In this document: in pieces, positions 20,551-34,200 of the stretch
Position numbering within the stretch: position 1 is the stretch's first letter
Layout: each line of letters begins with the position of its first letter
Origin: Byssothecium circinans
Taxonomy: Eukaryota; Ascomycota; Dothideomycetes; Pleosporales; Massarinaceae
Assembly: GCA_010015675.1 (NCBI GenBank)
Contig: ML977022.1
Location: 271,703-335,702, forward strand
Direction of reading: 5' to 3'
DNA length: 64,000 bases
Notes under the pieces: generated by a model
Seen by the model: only the letters and a program-made list of their open reading frames with translations
Databases searched by the model: none
What the model was told of the DNA's origin: nothing
Made by a program: the position numbers and the translations under genes

Positions 20551-22701
20551 AGATACCCAAAGATGGAGAAGGGGCGTGGGTAGTGAAGATGTAGTTCAGG
20601 AAAAGAGATCCTATTGTGCAGTGTGTTAAACCTCCCACCTTGAACGCGATTTCATTCGTCAAGACTGTTACACTCATCTTTTTCAAAAGAAAGACCTGTT
20701 ACCCCTTAAATATGTTCACGTCTACATCTACATCCCCGGGAAATCAAACTGCAAATGCATAATCCCACATCTGCCCCGTGATGTCCATACTAAGCAAATA
20801 CCGTAGACTATCTGATCCCGCACTATTTACGAATAAAAGATTGAATTTGTCAATTTCAATTCATGTTACGTCAATCATATTGACCGCATGTTCGCAGTCC
20901 TCATAACCAAATAAGAGCTCATAACCCTCTCCGCAGCCTTCCTCTACAATAAAAAGCATAGGCCATCTATACGCGCCCCTTTCCTTCCCCTGATTTGTTT
21001 CGTTTCACTTTGTCCGATCTCTGATACACACAGCCTCGAATCGATATCAGCACAGCCCGCTCACCATCACGTGACGCAGCCGCGCGCTTACAGTGATACA
21101 AGGCTCCGTATTTTACATTTCCGTACGTGGGTAAAAGTGTCACAAAACTGCAGTGGAGCCACATGGATTGTAGAGGCTTGTCAGCACCCCCTAGCTCTTC
21201 GAGCATGTCGGTTATACCGGTAATTATACGAAACCTGCATGTGCAGACCCAGGAGGCTAAGCCCCTACTTTCGAGGGCCGGACATGCTACCTCGGGTAGG
21301 AAAGGAATGGTATGGGTTTAGGGTTAACGCCCGATCTATTCGCCTGTCCCTAATGCGTTTAAGATGGTGGATACTGTAACAGTTGGTCGGGAATGGGTAG
21401 ATGCGATGTGATGTTTAGGGAGTTGGGATTGTTTAAATACTGAAGCGAACGAAGTGCTTGGGATGCCGCCGGTCCGTCCAAACGAGCGTTGGGTGTTGAT
21501 CATCAATGATTCTAAATCACAAATGTCTTTGAAGAAGGTAGTCAAAATGGAGAGTTACTATTTGTGCCGTGATTATCAAGGCACTAGATCTTCCTCATGG
21601 GCGGGCAAGGAGCTTCGGGCATCAGGAACGCACTCCATGCCCGTTCATCTAAAGTTGTGAAATTCTGCATTGAGGAAATGGCTGGCCTGATCTGAATTCC
21701 CGTGGATTCGCTTTTCTCCGCGTCGCTCCCGCCGTCTCCGCCCTCTCTTGGAGTCGCTTCATGATGGGGCGAATGCGCCAAACTTGCTTTGTGTTAAGCT
21801 CACCGTATTCTACCCGTTTATCCCGATTTTCTACTATCTGAAAGACTTTGGATATATTCAGCAGTAGCGCGCACGTTTGCAACTTGGGAACCAACAAGCC
21901 TCGCAAGCTATCAACTGGTCGCACTCTCTGTCACTGTCTCGTCTATACGTCGAGTTCACACGGTGGTCTTCAACTTCACTGCTCGGGCTCAGAAAGAACC
22001 CCGATAATTCAGTGATACACACCACACCGGGTTTTTGTTAAATACGCTAGCGTATGTTATACGAAAGAGGCCATGATGCGCACCGAGAATTTCCGAGAAT
22101 GGACAAAGAAAAGGTGGGGATCGGATTTAGACTGCGGGAAGGAAATAAGTACGATTGGGTGACCTTCTTTGGGGGTTGGAAGAACTTGGAGGGACGAATG
22201 GCAGGGATAGCATTCCCTCTAAAGTTGGTGTTTTAGAATAGCGACAAGCATCTCAAGACTCTAAAAAAGAAGGGGCGGTACATTGTATTATATTTACTAT
22301 GCAACAACACACGTCGGTGTTTAGGATAGCAAGCTTCCCCGGCGTGCATTTAACTGTGACGACCTAGTTGGAGCACAGACGGCGGGCTGTTATGGCGGTG
22401 GGGGCCACTATCCAAACCGATTCGCAGGGTGGTACGGCAGAGAGAGAACTCCGAGGATCCGGACAACAGAAATAGGAGAACTTGGAGGCTGAATCACGAT
22501 GATCTGCTTGCTCGTTCAGGAACCACAATTGATCCCCACATTAGTTCCGTCGGCCTGCAAGGACGAATTTTACGACTCGGAGATATCTGTCCAGCTCTGG
22601 GAGCAGACCCATTGAGAACATGTTAGTCTCTGGTGTTTGAAACGAATCTGGGACTAGAAGTGGCGCAGCTAGTGAATGGGAAACTACCAGTATCAATTGA
22701 C
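20551..22701. other. Intergenic, 2.15 kb without recognised gene
   Basis: Between the 3' ends of ESF1 and the polygalacturonase gene, which are convergent. It holds several open frames of 60-90 codons with no signature. A lone GTTTAGGGTTAA near 21317-21328 resembles one and a half telomere units but is too short to mean anything. No RNA gene or repeat boundary was found. Confidence 0.4.
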
Positions 22702-24035
22702 TTAACATCCAGAGCCAACAAGGCCCTCTACACCTCCAGGTGCAATGTACCTGCAAGTTCCGTTTACATTTTCCGTCCCATTCACGCCGTTTGTGAGATG
22801 TATGTTCTCAAACTCGATGTCGAAACAAGGATTGGCGTTGCTGCAACTGACACTTCCCTTTGTACTCTTCTTATTCAGATAGCCGGTGAAGTTGACGAAA
22901 GAGATGCCACTAACGAGCATTTTGCTCGTCCCAGAGAAGCTCCCGTTATTCCCGTTGTCCTGCGTGATGGTGGGCGGTGCGTCGGCGCCCTGGACTCTGA
23001 AGTTGCTGAGCGTGATATTCGTGACGTTACCCCAGCCGCCACCGCGTGGTTGTCCTGCGCTTTCGTAATTAGATTGTGGCACTGGAACGCCGATCCACGT
23101 CTTGATGTATGCGCAGTTGCGCATATCCTCGTTATACCGAACTACGTCAACATTGTCGACCACAACGTTCTCAACTGATGAATCCTCAAGGTACTGTCCA
23201 AGCGACCCGATAGCAATGCCATTGCCACCATGACAGTACACATTCTTCACCGTAATATCGCATGACCTCGGTTTGATCGCAATACAATCATCGCCCCCCT
23301 GATACCATAGCCCATCCAAGGAAATATTTTTTGCATCCATGGTATCGAACCCATCAGTGTTCTGCACCCAGTTCTCTCCGTACGGCGCCTGCGTTGCAGT
23401 CGCATTGACTTTGATATTGTTGAATGCCATGTTCGTCCCGTTCATGATATTCAAGGCCCAGAGTTGGGGGTCTTTGATGTGGAAATTGGAGACGCTGACG
23501 TCGGATACGTTCCAGAAGACGAATGGCATTGGGCGACCTACTTGTGTGTCACCGGCTTCGGTGTTGTACCATACATCGCCGTTGCCTTGGATGTGGATTT
23601 TCGAGGTGCTGTGACCTTCAATATGGATTCCTGTACCGCTGAAAATGAAGCCTGCGCGATGATTTTGAAAGGGGATTAAGTAGGAGTTATTTCTCCAGTA
23701 GGCAAGGTCGTCAGAAAACTGATCTGAAGTCAGCTGGGGTTAACGCTATCATCTTGCGATAATCATACCGTCCACTGGCCCTGCCAGTCAATTTCAACAT
23801 CGTTGACTACTGGGTTGAAGCGTTGGGCAAGCCAGTACTCTTGGTTCTCAGGGAAGATAACGCGGCCGCCATTCCCGCATTCTGAAAATGCATGAAGGAT
23901 GTTTGGAACATCATCTTTTTGGTCTCCTTGCGCATAAACGGTGCATGTAGTTCTTCCACGATCAAAGCCTTTGCGTACCAGCGGACTGGCGAGGACAAAA
24001 GGCAGTATCAACGATAGCCGCAGTATGCGAAGCAT
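22702..24035 (-). CDS. Exo-polygalacturonase, glycoside hydrolase family 28
   Basis: Exons 23769-24035 and 22702-23718, phase 0, with a 50-bp intron, give 427 residues. A signal peptide (MLRILRLSLILPFVLASPLV) directs secretion. The enzyme should release galacturonic acid from the non-reducing ends of pectic homogalacturonan. GH28 motifs are present: NTDGFDTMDA, then QGGDDCIAIKP, then CHGGNGIAIGSLGQY, then AYIKTWIG. The catalytic Asp residues are the Asp of NTDGFD and the two of GGDD. GGDD in place of the endo-type QDD, together with QNTDGFDTMD, is typical of fungal exo-enzymes. Endo-type enzymes read G.GHG and RIK where this one has HGGNG and YIK. The start at 24035 was chosen because the signal peptide begins there; 15 codons of open frame lie upstream. 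Many N-glycosylation sequons are present. Confidence 0.9.
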
Positions 24036-24494
24036 ACTGAATGTAGAGAAAAGACGGTGAAGCTGGTACGTATTGAACAAACTTCAACAAAATAGTAGAA
24101 AAGTCGACAAGATATATTCGGATACTATGAGCGAATTCATCGACCTGCAGGGCCTACCCAGCACATCTCTGCGTCAGTATCTCAATCATTCGTTCCGATT
24201 GCTGGATTCATTCGCTCCGCCGTGATAACTGAGTGATCGACAACCGTCTTTGTGGGGCAGCCATTCATCCAGCCATTCATCTATTATTGCTTCTCACTAC
24301 TTCTCAAGCAGTTCATTTAGACGTGCGCGATGGGGTGCTTGAATTCCCCACGAAAGCTTGATGTAATGGAAGCACTTCGGATGAAAGGCCTTTCGAAGCT
24401 TAATTTTAGCGCCTTGGCGTGATGACATCTCGCGTTTCTCTGCATCATCCGTTCAATCATCGATCAAGAGCGCGATACTACAACCTCCATCGAC
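24036..24494. promoter_or_regulatory. Divergent promoter, polygalacturonase / thioredoxin-like
   Basis: A 459-bp head-to-head space. One GTGGGG at 24251-24256 fits the SYGGRG consensus for the carbon catabolite repressor CreA, which commonly controls pectinase genes; a single site is weak evidence. No TATA box is clear. Confidence 0.35.
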
Positions 24495-25095
24495 ATGATC
24501 ACTCGGCCAGTATTCCCACGCACTTTTAAATTGCAGGTACCACATGCTGCAGCTCGACGAACCCTTTTCACCGGCTCCTCTACGCGCCTAAATGAGACCC
24601 GCGTCTTCGATAATATTCGCCAGCCCAGTGATCTGCATACACTCACGCTTCTCTCTGCAACAAACAACCGACCCTTGGTCACCTTATGGAGCACTAGTTG
24701 GTGCTCGACCTGTCAAGCGGTGAAGCCGTTAGTGAAGGGATTGATCGAGGATGAACGCGTTGGGGAGGCAGAGGGGGGGTTGGCATTCGCGGAAGTTGAA
24801 CTAGACAGTACTCTCATCGGCGACCTGGGGGTGCAGTACATGGTGCGCGCTTGTTTACTCTTTCACTTGGTTGGTAGTCAAAGAAAAGATACTAACAGGG
24901 CTTATTTAGATCACATCAATGCCAACATTGCTCGCCTTCAGCAGACAGGAAGCGCAGTTTGATACCAAACTTGTCAAGCCTGATCTCATGAAGAATAAGG
25001 ATTATCTGAGAGAGTGGCTGTTGAACGAGGCGAGAAGAGGAGGTCGAGTTGGTGGTGGCGGTGGAAGTCTTCTGGGAGGTTTGTTTGGTCGTTGA
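24495..25095 (+). CDS. Thioredoxin-like protein, probably mitochondrial
   Basis: Exons 24495-24842 and 24910-25095, phase 0; the 67-bp intron has the branch site ACTAAC close to its TTTAG end. The protein has 177 residues. The N-terminus is Arg/Ser-rich and lacks acidic residues in its first 33, compatible with mitochondrial import. The thioredoxin fold shows LVTLWSTSWCSTCQAVKPL with a WCSTC active site (Cys70 and Cys73) where thioredoxin has WCGPC, and the later MITSMPTLLAFSR supplies the cis-Pro element. The C-terminus is Gly-rich (GGRVGGGGGSLLGG). The donor is GTGCGC, a weak site; I chose it because only it restores the conserved MPT segment in frame. Redox function is likely, substrate unknown. 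It ends 109 bp from the convergent end of the giant gene. Confidence 0.82.
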
Positions 25096-25204
25096 GAAGC
25101 GTTAGGCAGAATACGTTGAGTGAGTCCAATACAGAAATAACATTATACAATTCAAGAAACCCGTAACCTCAACCGTAAGAGAATTACATAAGGAGATGTA
25201 CATG

Positions 25205-28200
25205 TTATAACAAGAAAGCCACCTTCGCACCAAGATCCGGTACATCGTTCAAAAAGTCGAGTCCTCCATCGCCGTCATCACACCAATCAACCATCTCAAC
25301 ATCCTCGCTCTCATAATCCCATTCATTAGCATCTTCGAATGCTCTGTGTTGCTCCTGGCTGCCAGGACCCCTGTCATCGTCTTTGAATTGCCATGGACGC
25401 TCCTTGCTAATAGTAAAATCAACATTATTCCCATGATCGTAGGGGACCTCTGTTGGTGAAAGTGATGCCAGTCTCGCATCATCTTCCCCATGAAAGATAT
25501 CGTGTACCCATTGAGCTAGAGTACTTTGTCCCTCCTGCCTTACTGTTGCTATGAATCGTCTGTCCAATGGCACGCCATCGACTTTCGTCTCGACGGTAAG
25601 CTCCCAACAGAAGAGCCAAGCTACAAGTGTCCTCCAGTCCAGAACACCACCTACTGCAAGCTGAATTAAGCCAAGGAATTCACTGTACATCTTTTTCTTT
25701 AGAGAGTGACCTGTATCTTCTGCCAGTCTGCCGACGTTGGGTTGAGGTGTTAAGCCTAGTGCAAGGATCCAGGCATTCATGATGGTATGAAGTCCACAGG
25801 TCCAATCTCCAGCTTGCGCGAGAACCGTGACTTCACGTGGGTCTTTCGAAAATTTTACTTGTGTATCGCCCTCGTCGTTTCTGTGCTTGGCCCAGCTCGT
25901 GTTGCGTGCGAGTTGTTGGGTTTGGTTCAATAAAGTCGTCCTATGCAGATGCCTGAGATGGTGCGGAGCACTGTCAAGGAAGTAAACACGGAACTCTGTA
26001 CCTTCTTCACACTTTTCCTCTTGTAGTACCGTGAGGAAGGTGTGTATACGACCTTTGTTGTCAAAAACCCGGGGCAAAAGCCAGCATCTTCTGGGCCTCG
26101 AGGCGATGATGTCCATACCCGAATCCGAGGAATTACGGGATGCAAGTGCCATTTGGAGGGCGATGTCCTTTGCGAGCGTAAACCCGCCCGCAAATGGTGA
26201 GTCACTTCGAGCCTTCTTGTAGGTTTCGTGCTGGAGCTGATCGATGGCCTGTACCACCGAGGCTATGCCCTCCACCACACGGTCCTGATCCCAATGTTCT
26301 CCACTCTTTACCCATTGGTCTCCCTTACTCAACTGTAGTTGCTTTTGATTATTGAAGAGATGATTCAACCTTTTCACCATCCCGGAGGCGAATATACACG
26401 GATGTTCGTTGCTTCTTGCGTCATTCTCCGGCCGTTCCCACTGAATGTGTTGTTGAAAGCTTCTCAATAATGCCCGCCGCGAGTCCTCTGACTGTTTTTC
26501 CATAGTCTCGTCGATCTTTGAGATGAAATCATCGTATTCGGCCTTGACAGTATTGCTACTGTCGTCGAAGTCGTGTAAAGTAGAATCAATCTGTGATTTG
26601 ATTTCGCCCCTGTCAGCATTCAAGTCGAGTCTCCCCAAACTGGCGAGTAAAGGAGCATCTTTAGTCCTCGTATTGAAATCCCAGTCATCACTCGCACGCT
26701 TCTCGTTATGAAAGAAACCGCTTTCTCTGAGGGTAAGTCTGTTTTGGTCTGAGGCGAATGGCGTCAAACCAGTGGGCGGGGTGAACTGCTCCATATCCTT
26801 CAATACGGCGATTTCGTCTTCCAAGTCGACTTCATTCATGAGTCTTTGGGTGGATGTAAACCTCCTTGACATATCAACATCCTGTCCGCGTCCAACAAAT
26901 CCGTAACATCGCAGGAAAGCAGTTATCATATCGAGATCCGCAGCACCGACACGAGCCAGGTGAATGACATCCAAGGCGTCCCGGAAAAGTTGGCTTGATC
27001 GAACGGTCCAATTTTCTCGAAAGTCCATATTCGGTTCTAGGCCAAGAGCAAGAGCCCAGCCGTTGAAGATAACATGATATCCGCAAGTCCAGTTTGTACT
27101 TTGCATGGCACATGGGATCCACTTAGCAGCAGATGGTATCGGCGGGTTTGTCGAGTCAGGATTATTCAATTTCGTGATCAATCGAATGGCTATCTGGTAC
27201 AGCGTCTGACGGTGTTCTCGTGTGTAATGGTATGATCGCGAATCCACGATGGAGATGGTTGGTACTTTTTGGTCATCATATTGGATGACTATAAGTACAG
27301 CGTGATTGAAATAAACGATTGGCACGAGAAGAGGACGGCCGTTGCCGGAGACGCCGTTAAGAAGATGAGACGACTCGTCTGTCCAATCAGCACAAGCCTG
27401 GACTGCAGTCATCGTAACGTGACTGAAGCCCTCACGTCCATTTCCATTTTTGGTGATGGCTAGTGTTAGTGATGCAATGGCTAGCACGATTTCATCGAGT
27501 CGGAGGTACAGCGTTTGCTCCATAGAGACTTCGAGTGGTGGTGCCCTGATCGTCTTTAAGTCCTTCGCCACTTTCTGATCTTGCAATTTAGAGTCGATTG
27601 CCTGTCTGAGCTTTTGGCATGGCTCATTTCTTAAAGAGTGTGAAAGGTCAACTTTGGAGCTTTTTGCGGAGTCATTGTCGTCGCCTTTGTCGCCACTGCC
27701 TGAGGGTCCCTTGCCCTCGAACGTCCATTTCCCGTTGTTGAAATGCACATTGTTCGATCGAAAATAGGGAAATACCTTGGTAGACACGTTTTCAAGCAGC
27801 TCCGATTCTCGTTCGCGTATTATCGTGAGTCTGTCCTCTAGCGTTGCACTGCCTGATTGCCTGAACGTGGTTGAGAATCGTCGGTCGGCCGGCACTTCCC
27901 CCACCATCTTTTCTTGAACGAGGTCATGACAATTCAACCACGCGAACAGTGACCTCCAATCCAACACTCCCGCGATGGCTAGTCTGAGAACTTCTGCCAA
28001 TTCTAGGTAGGCCTGAGCACTCATCGGGGTTTTTGAAGGTGTGAGACCTAACGCGAGGATCCAAGCGTTCATAAGAGCATTCCAACCGGACTGCCAAACT
28101 CCTTTTGCTTCCTTCGGCACTTGTACTATGTACGGTTCCATACAGTAGTCGGGAGCTGTGTTGCTCGAACCTCGGAGGCGATGCTGGGACCATCCCAATG

Positions 28201-31200
28201 ACGAAACAATCTTCTTGGTCTGTTCAAAGAGAACATTGCGGTGTTTCTTGAGATGCTTTGGCCTGCTATCGAGGAAATAGACAGAAAATTCTGCCTTACC
28301 ATCTTTCAACTCCTCTTGCACAACTACGAGAAAGATATGTGGGTGTTCATTGCCACCGAAGGCTCTAGGCATGAGCCAGCACCTCCCAGGTCTCGAGGAA
28401 ATACCGCGTGTCTCCACTTTACCATTTTCAACAGCGCGAGCTGTTGCAAGCGTAAAGCCTCGAGCAAAAAGACGGTCTGGGTCTCCGTTATCAGCTACTT
28501 GGAGCTGATCAATGGCCTCGAGAACTGATGCAACGCCAGCCATCAACCTTTCCATAGACAAGTCAGTGCCCGCATGAACTTTTACGTAAGGCTCGACATG
28601 TTTTTGCATCAGGAGGGCTTTGTACTTTTCGTAGGAGCGGTTCCAGAAATTGCAGGAGGATTGGTTGATTTCATTCTCGAGCCGCTTGTCCTGAGATTTG
28701 TCATGCAATTGCATATAACCTTGATACTTTTGTATCATCGCTTCCGGGTCGCTCTCCCAGGATTCCCCGATTGTCGCCAAAAATCCCTTATAGAATTTGT
28801 GGGCTCCAGTCTCATCAGGGATGTTACATTTTCTTATGCTGGTAACAAAGCGTGTGTTGCCGAAATTGACGTTGTTGGTGTGATCATACGGTCGTTCAGA
28901 TCTGGGTAATGTACCCAGAGGGATCTCAAACTGATCGTAAATGTTCTCCAACCTAGTCGCCATTGCAATATCCCCAGCGTCCTGAGACCCTTTTTGTCTT
29001 AGTGACGATTCGAACCGGCGATTTTCTGGCACATTATCCATAGTTCTTTCTGCAGTGACCTGATTGCAGAAGAACCATGCGACCAGGGTCTTCCAGTCCA
29101 AGGCACCAGCTATTGCTAGCTGCAAGATGGACATGAACGAGCCAAAGCGGCTAGATAAATCGAAGTTTCGGTTAGGAGTCAAGCCCATTGCAAGGATCCA
29201 GGCGTTCAAGATGGTATGGTAGCCGCACCTCCATCCATTGTCTTGTTGCGCCACACTTACTATACGTAGATCTTCGGTGAAAGTTACATCTCCATCAATA
29301 CCTCCGTTACGATGGGTTGACCATCCAAGATCGGCAGCTGCCTTTCGTATTCGCTGGAAAAGAGCGGACGGGACGTCTTGTAAATAAGTCTCCAAGCTAT
29401 CGAGGATAGAGGCGGTAAACACTGTTTGTTCGTCCTCGGTAACCTCTTCCTGTACCACTGCTAGGAAGATGTGGGTTCTTCCGTCACCTTTGGTTTTCTG
29501 CCCAGCAATATCATCCTCCGTCTCGTCCCCTCCTCGCAGTCCTCGCAACACACCTCGCCCGACCGTTATAGGCATAAGCCAGCATCGCCGTGGTCTTGAT
29601 ACAACCGCGTTTTCTGGAAGTGACGTACTCCTGCTTATACCCATCGCAATGTTATAAGATGATGCGAGTGCAAAACCACCGGCGAAAACTTCCGAATCCA
29701 GGTGGGAATTCGCTTGATGTGTGTCAATTGCTTCAATGACTGATGCTATTCCAAGTGTTACATTCCAATCATCAACGTATTCCTCTTCTGGTGGAAATTG
29801 GAAAGGTGGAGAAAATGTTGTCTTCTTCGCTAAATCGTCGTAAACCTTCATCCTTTGTGCCAAGAAGTCACAAGGCCTGTTGTCAATGTACATCTGGTCA
29901 GACTCTTTCTTCGCAGCGTCTTTTACACCTAGAACTTCATGAACGCCCTTTGTCACCTCTAGTAAGTCAGGATTTATAGGATTGCCATTGGCCCCTTCAT
30001 TGCCTTCCACCTCGTCGAGAGGTTGATCCCGAGCTTTCCATGCGGCTTCAATTTCCTCTACAGTGGAATCTGGATCGAGTCGTCCTAAGCGAGCAAGCTC
30101 TAAAGCCTGATCTTTGACGGCTTGCTCTTCCCAATCATCACTTTTGAACGCGGAATTGTGTCGCTGGCCTTGACCCTCGAATCGAATTCTCGTAGCTTCC
30201 AAATCGATGGTGGTCTGTGGGTTTTGGCGCCAAAATTCGTTCTCGTCGCTGAAGCTTCTCTGGAGTACGTGCCCTCGGTCTCTGTCTGTGGAAAACTTCT
30301 GAGTTTTGTCGAGCTTTCTCTTGGGGTCTGCGGGTGATAGAACAAAGCGGTAACACTCGAGGAATTTGGCGAGAAATTTGCTGTTCGCTTCACCTTGTTG
30401 AGTGATGTATATTGCTTGTACGAGGTCCTGGAAGAATTGACCTTCTAAATCCCAGCTTTGGAAAAACTTAGTGTTGACTGTGAGACCAAATGCTTTTGCC
30501 CAGGCATTCATTATGACATGGTATCCGCTTGTCCAACCCTCGCTTTGTATCGCACATGGATACCACGTAGCGTAAGGCGGTACCGCATCGTCTGTTGAGG
30601 AGGAATGTACGTGTTGCCACCACTTAGCCTTCTTATATAGACTGACTGCTGCTTGGTAGACTTTTTGACGCTCTGCTGGAGTCTGGCTGTACGGCCTTGA
30701 GTCCATGACGGAGATTGTCGGATCGTTGCTCTCGTTGTACTGGATTACAATGAGCACCATATGATTCTTGCTATCATTCTTGATCTCGTACGGTACAATC
30801 AAAGGCCTTCCGGGGCGGAGAACAGACGCAAATGTCTCCCTTTTTGCTATCCAGCGTCTGAAGGCTTCCGGTAGGAGCACACCATATCCTCTGGGTTTCT
30901 CCTCATTTTCAGAGATAGACAGAGTCACCGTTGTAATGATCCTCAAGAGATCCGCTGCTGGCAGGCCTGAACCGTGCTTGGCTTTTTGGTTGATTTGTGC
31001 TCGTTGGTCCTCCGTCTGGTTTTTCCTAAACTTCCTTATGCGATCGTGAACGTATTTGCAGGCCTCTTTTCGCAGTTCTTCTGCCTTTACCGCTCCCATT
31101 TTTGCCTCTCTCTCTTTGGCCTCTCTTGCTTTTCTGGGCTTTTCCTCTTCAGTCGTTGCCTTAGCTCTTTCATTCATGAGCACAGCGAGTTCGTCAACAT

Positions 31201-34200
31201 GCAGCTTCGAGATACGAGTTCCCGTCCCCGCATAATGCTGTACCAATCTGGGTAGTGACTCTGAGTCAATCTGTTCGTCAGACCAAGTGTCGGTTGGAAA
31301 AAGCGTTCTGTGCTTCATGCCTCCCTCAACAGGAATTGACCGAATGATTTCGTTTGTCCGTGGGGTATTATTCCCAGGCAACCGGGCAAGTTTCTCGATA
31401 TCTCTGTCCAGCTGACTCTCACTTAAGACCAAGTCAAAGCGATTACCACGCCGGACTTGGATCTCATCGCTTATAAATGCTTGACTATCATCGGGGTTAC
31501 GATTGTCAACAAACCCCATGCAGGCTAGAAAAGACCATATTAATCTCCAGTCAGCATAGCCCTTACTGACTGCGCGAATTACTTTCCGGCATGACCTGAA
31601 GGTCTTGTGTTTTGACTTGAAGAAAGGATTGACTGGTAGCCCTAGTGCAATCGCCCATGCAGTCATAATAGTGTAGTATCCTGTCTGCCATGGCATTGCG
31701 GCTTCCACTTTTGTGATCCAATTTGCTTGCAGGTCGGGTTTGAAATTGCCATCTAAGTAATCAAGTTGGCCCTTATTGCACAGCATGCCCTTTACATCGT
31801 TGTATACTTCGCAGCGTAGTTTGGGTCTCGAGAGCCAGGGCGCTGAATCAAAGACAGCTATTGAAACACGGCTGGTGTCTGGTGACTGAACGACGACAAG
31901 AAAACTGTGGCCATTAACCGTATAAGGCAGCAGCATTGGTTGAGCACCAAACAATGCAACATCTCTCTTGCTGGCGGCCAGAGATTTTAGGGTGTCGAAT
32001 GTCATAACTCCGAAGCATTCTTGCGGTTCTTGTTTGTGGTCGACAGCTTGGATGACGGCGGCGACGCTCCTGAAAATGGTTTTCTCATCGAGTTCCTGAC
32101 TTGCAGATGTGTCTTTCCCCATTAGCTTTTTCATTTTTGGTTGTTCAAGCGTGTCTCGGAGGTAGGCGCAGGCCGGGTTGATAACCTGAGATTTCGTCTT
32201 TTGACTCCCATCTTCATTTTCCGAGTCACTAGTATCCGAGACTCGTATCACGGATGAACTATCCGACTCTTCCCCACTCGGCTCTCCTTCGTTCGACCAT
32301 CTATCATTTTCTCGCCTCAGCTCTCCAGTAAACAGTACCATTGTCCCGTTATCAAGCTTCTCCGGCGCTAAGGCATTGCCCCTTCTCCCCTTCCAAGCCT
32401 GCATTAATATGTTTTCTCTTTCTTCAAACTTTCTCGCTTCCGCAGCGGTAGCTTGGAACCTTCTGTCATCTTCAGGTACATCCACGCCGATCGCCACGAT
32501 GTTCCAGCACTTCAAGAAAGCGAATATCAGTTTCCAGTCTAAAGCGAGGTTGATGGCGAAGAGATTGGCGATTACATCAAATTGTTCCCTAAAATACTCC
32601 TCATTCTCGGTGGCCAACTTGAACCCAGGGTTCAGCGCTAGACCCAATGCCAATGCCCAAGCGGAAAGAACCATAAGCCGGAAGCTAATCTCGATATCGT
32701 CGTGGCGAGGCACTCCGGCGACCCAGAGGGAGTGGTCCCCGTCCGGGAATTTTCCGAAATCTGCATCGATCTTGTTTAGCCAGTCGTGAGCTTCCACGAA
32801 GTTCTTTGCTTTCTTGCGCACCGAGCGTCGTTGTCTTTTCTTGGAGTCGGCTGTGGGGTGTATGATGTGCAGGCTAATCTCCCTTTTCTTTGATAGCTGT
32901 ATGATGGCAAGGTGTGTGTCCTCAGCAGGGAGCAAAACTGGACGGCCGGGTAGGAACAATCTATCACCCAATGGCGTAGCAAAGCCAGCCATGTTGGGGT
33001 TATTTTCTTTGTTCAGATTGTGATTGTTGATAGCTCTTGGGACGAGTTGGACGAGGAATGTTATAAAGCCTGAAGCTTGGATGCGGTCCTCATAAGCTTC
33101 CTTATTTGACATGACTATTGGCCTGAGCTTTGCAAGACGTAGGCGCAAGTATCTAGAAAATATATCAGCAAAAGAAATCGTAGAAGTTGATAGTGTCAAA
33201 ACTTACAGGCAAAAGTCGGAAGTCTTTTCCAATACAGTAGTACGGTCAATAAACCCGTCACCCTGTGCCAGCTGTTCTAACTGTTGCCGTGCTGCTTCCT
33301 GCTTCTCTTTCTTCTTCTTATCTGCTTCAGCTTTCGCCCTCACAGCCTCCTCTTTCTTCTCCTTCTTCTGATTAGCTGCCTGTATCTCCTTCTTTCTTGC
33401 TTCATCTACCGTATTCTTCTCAGCCGCCTCTTCTGCTTTCTTCCTCCTCTCTCTCTCTTCTTTTGCAAGTTTCTGATCAATCTTTTCTTTTTGGCCTGCT
33501 TCATACTCTGTAAGTCTCTTATCAATGGCCTCTTTCCTCCCCACTTCATACTCCTTTATCCTTGTTTGAGCGTCTCTTTCAAATTTCTTTTGCAACTGTC
33601 CCCTAATTTCTGCCTCAGACTTTCCTGCAAAGACTTTCTTCACGGTCTCTGGGTCGAAGGCTTCAATTGGCTGCTGCTGCTCAGTACCAACGGGTCCCCT
33701 ATCCGTCGACCATATAGTTGAAATGTTTTCCGTGTTCTGAGAATTATGCCGTGCTTTTCTCTCAACATCGTCAAGAACAAAGGTGCGCTCGTCCAAGCTC
33801 CTTGTGAGCTCAGTAGTGCCACCTTGCCAAAAGAAAATAGGCTGTGAGAGGAGCTCGATCGTGGCGAAGGAGGGCAAGGGGCCGATGAACAGCTCGTCCG
33901 TATCACCAACATTGCGGAACGTAGAGGCGTTGACAGTGACAGATGTATGAACTGGAACGACGACGAAATAGCGTAAGCCTGCGTCGTCGGCTCCTTGGAT
34001 AGGACGAAGGTCTATACTGGCAGCTTCAGATTCTTCATTGGATTTGCCACGATTCCGCGCGTTGGTGCTAAATCGCAACTGTTAGCTTTGGCGACTTGCC
34101 TTGATCTACCAGAGTGACTAAATACTTACACTTTAAACGTATGATTGCCCATCACGGAGAAAGGGCGAGGGACACCATTAGATGCCACGACAGCACACTC

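Noticed and set aside
21313..21328. GTTTAGGGTTAA, a telomere-like stretch
   Set aside because: Only about one and a half TTAGGG units; expected by chance.
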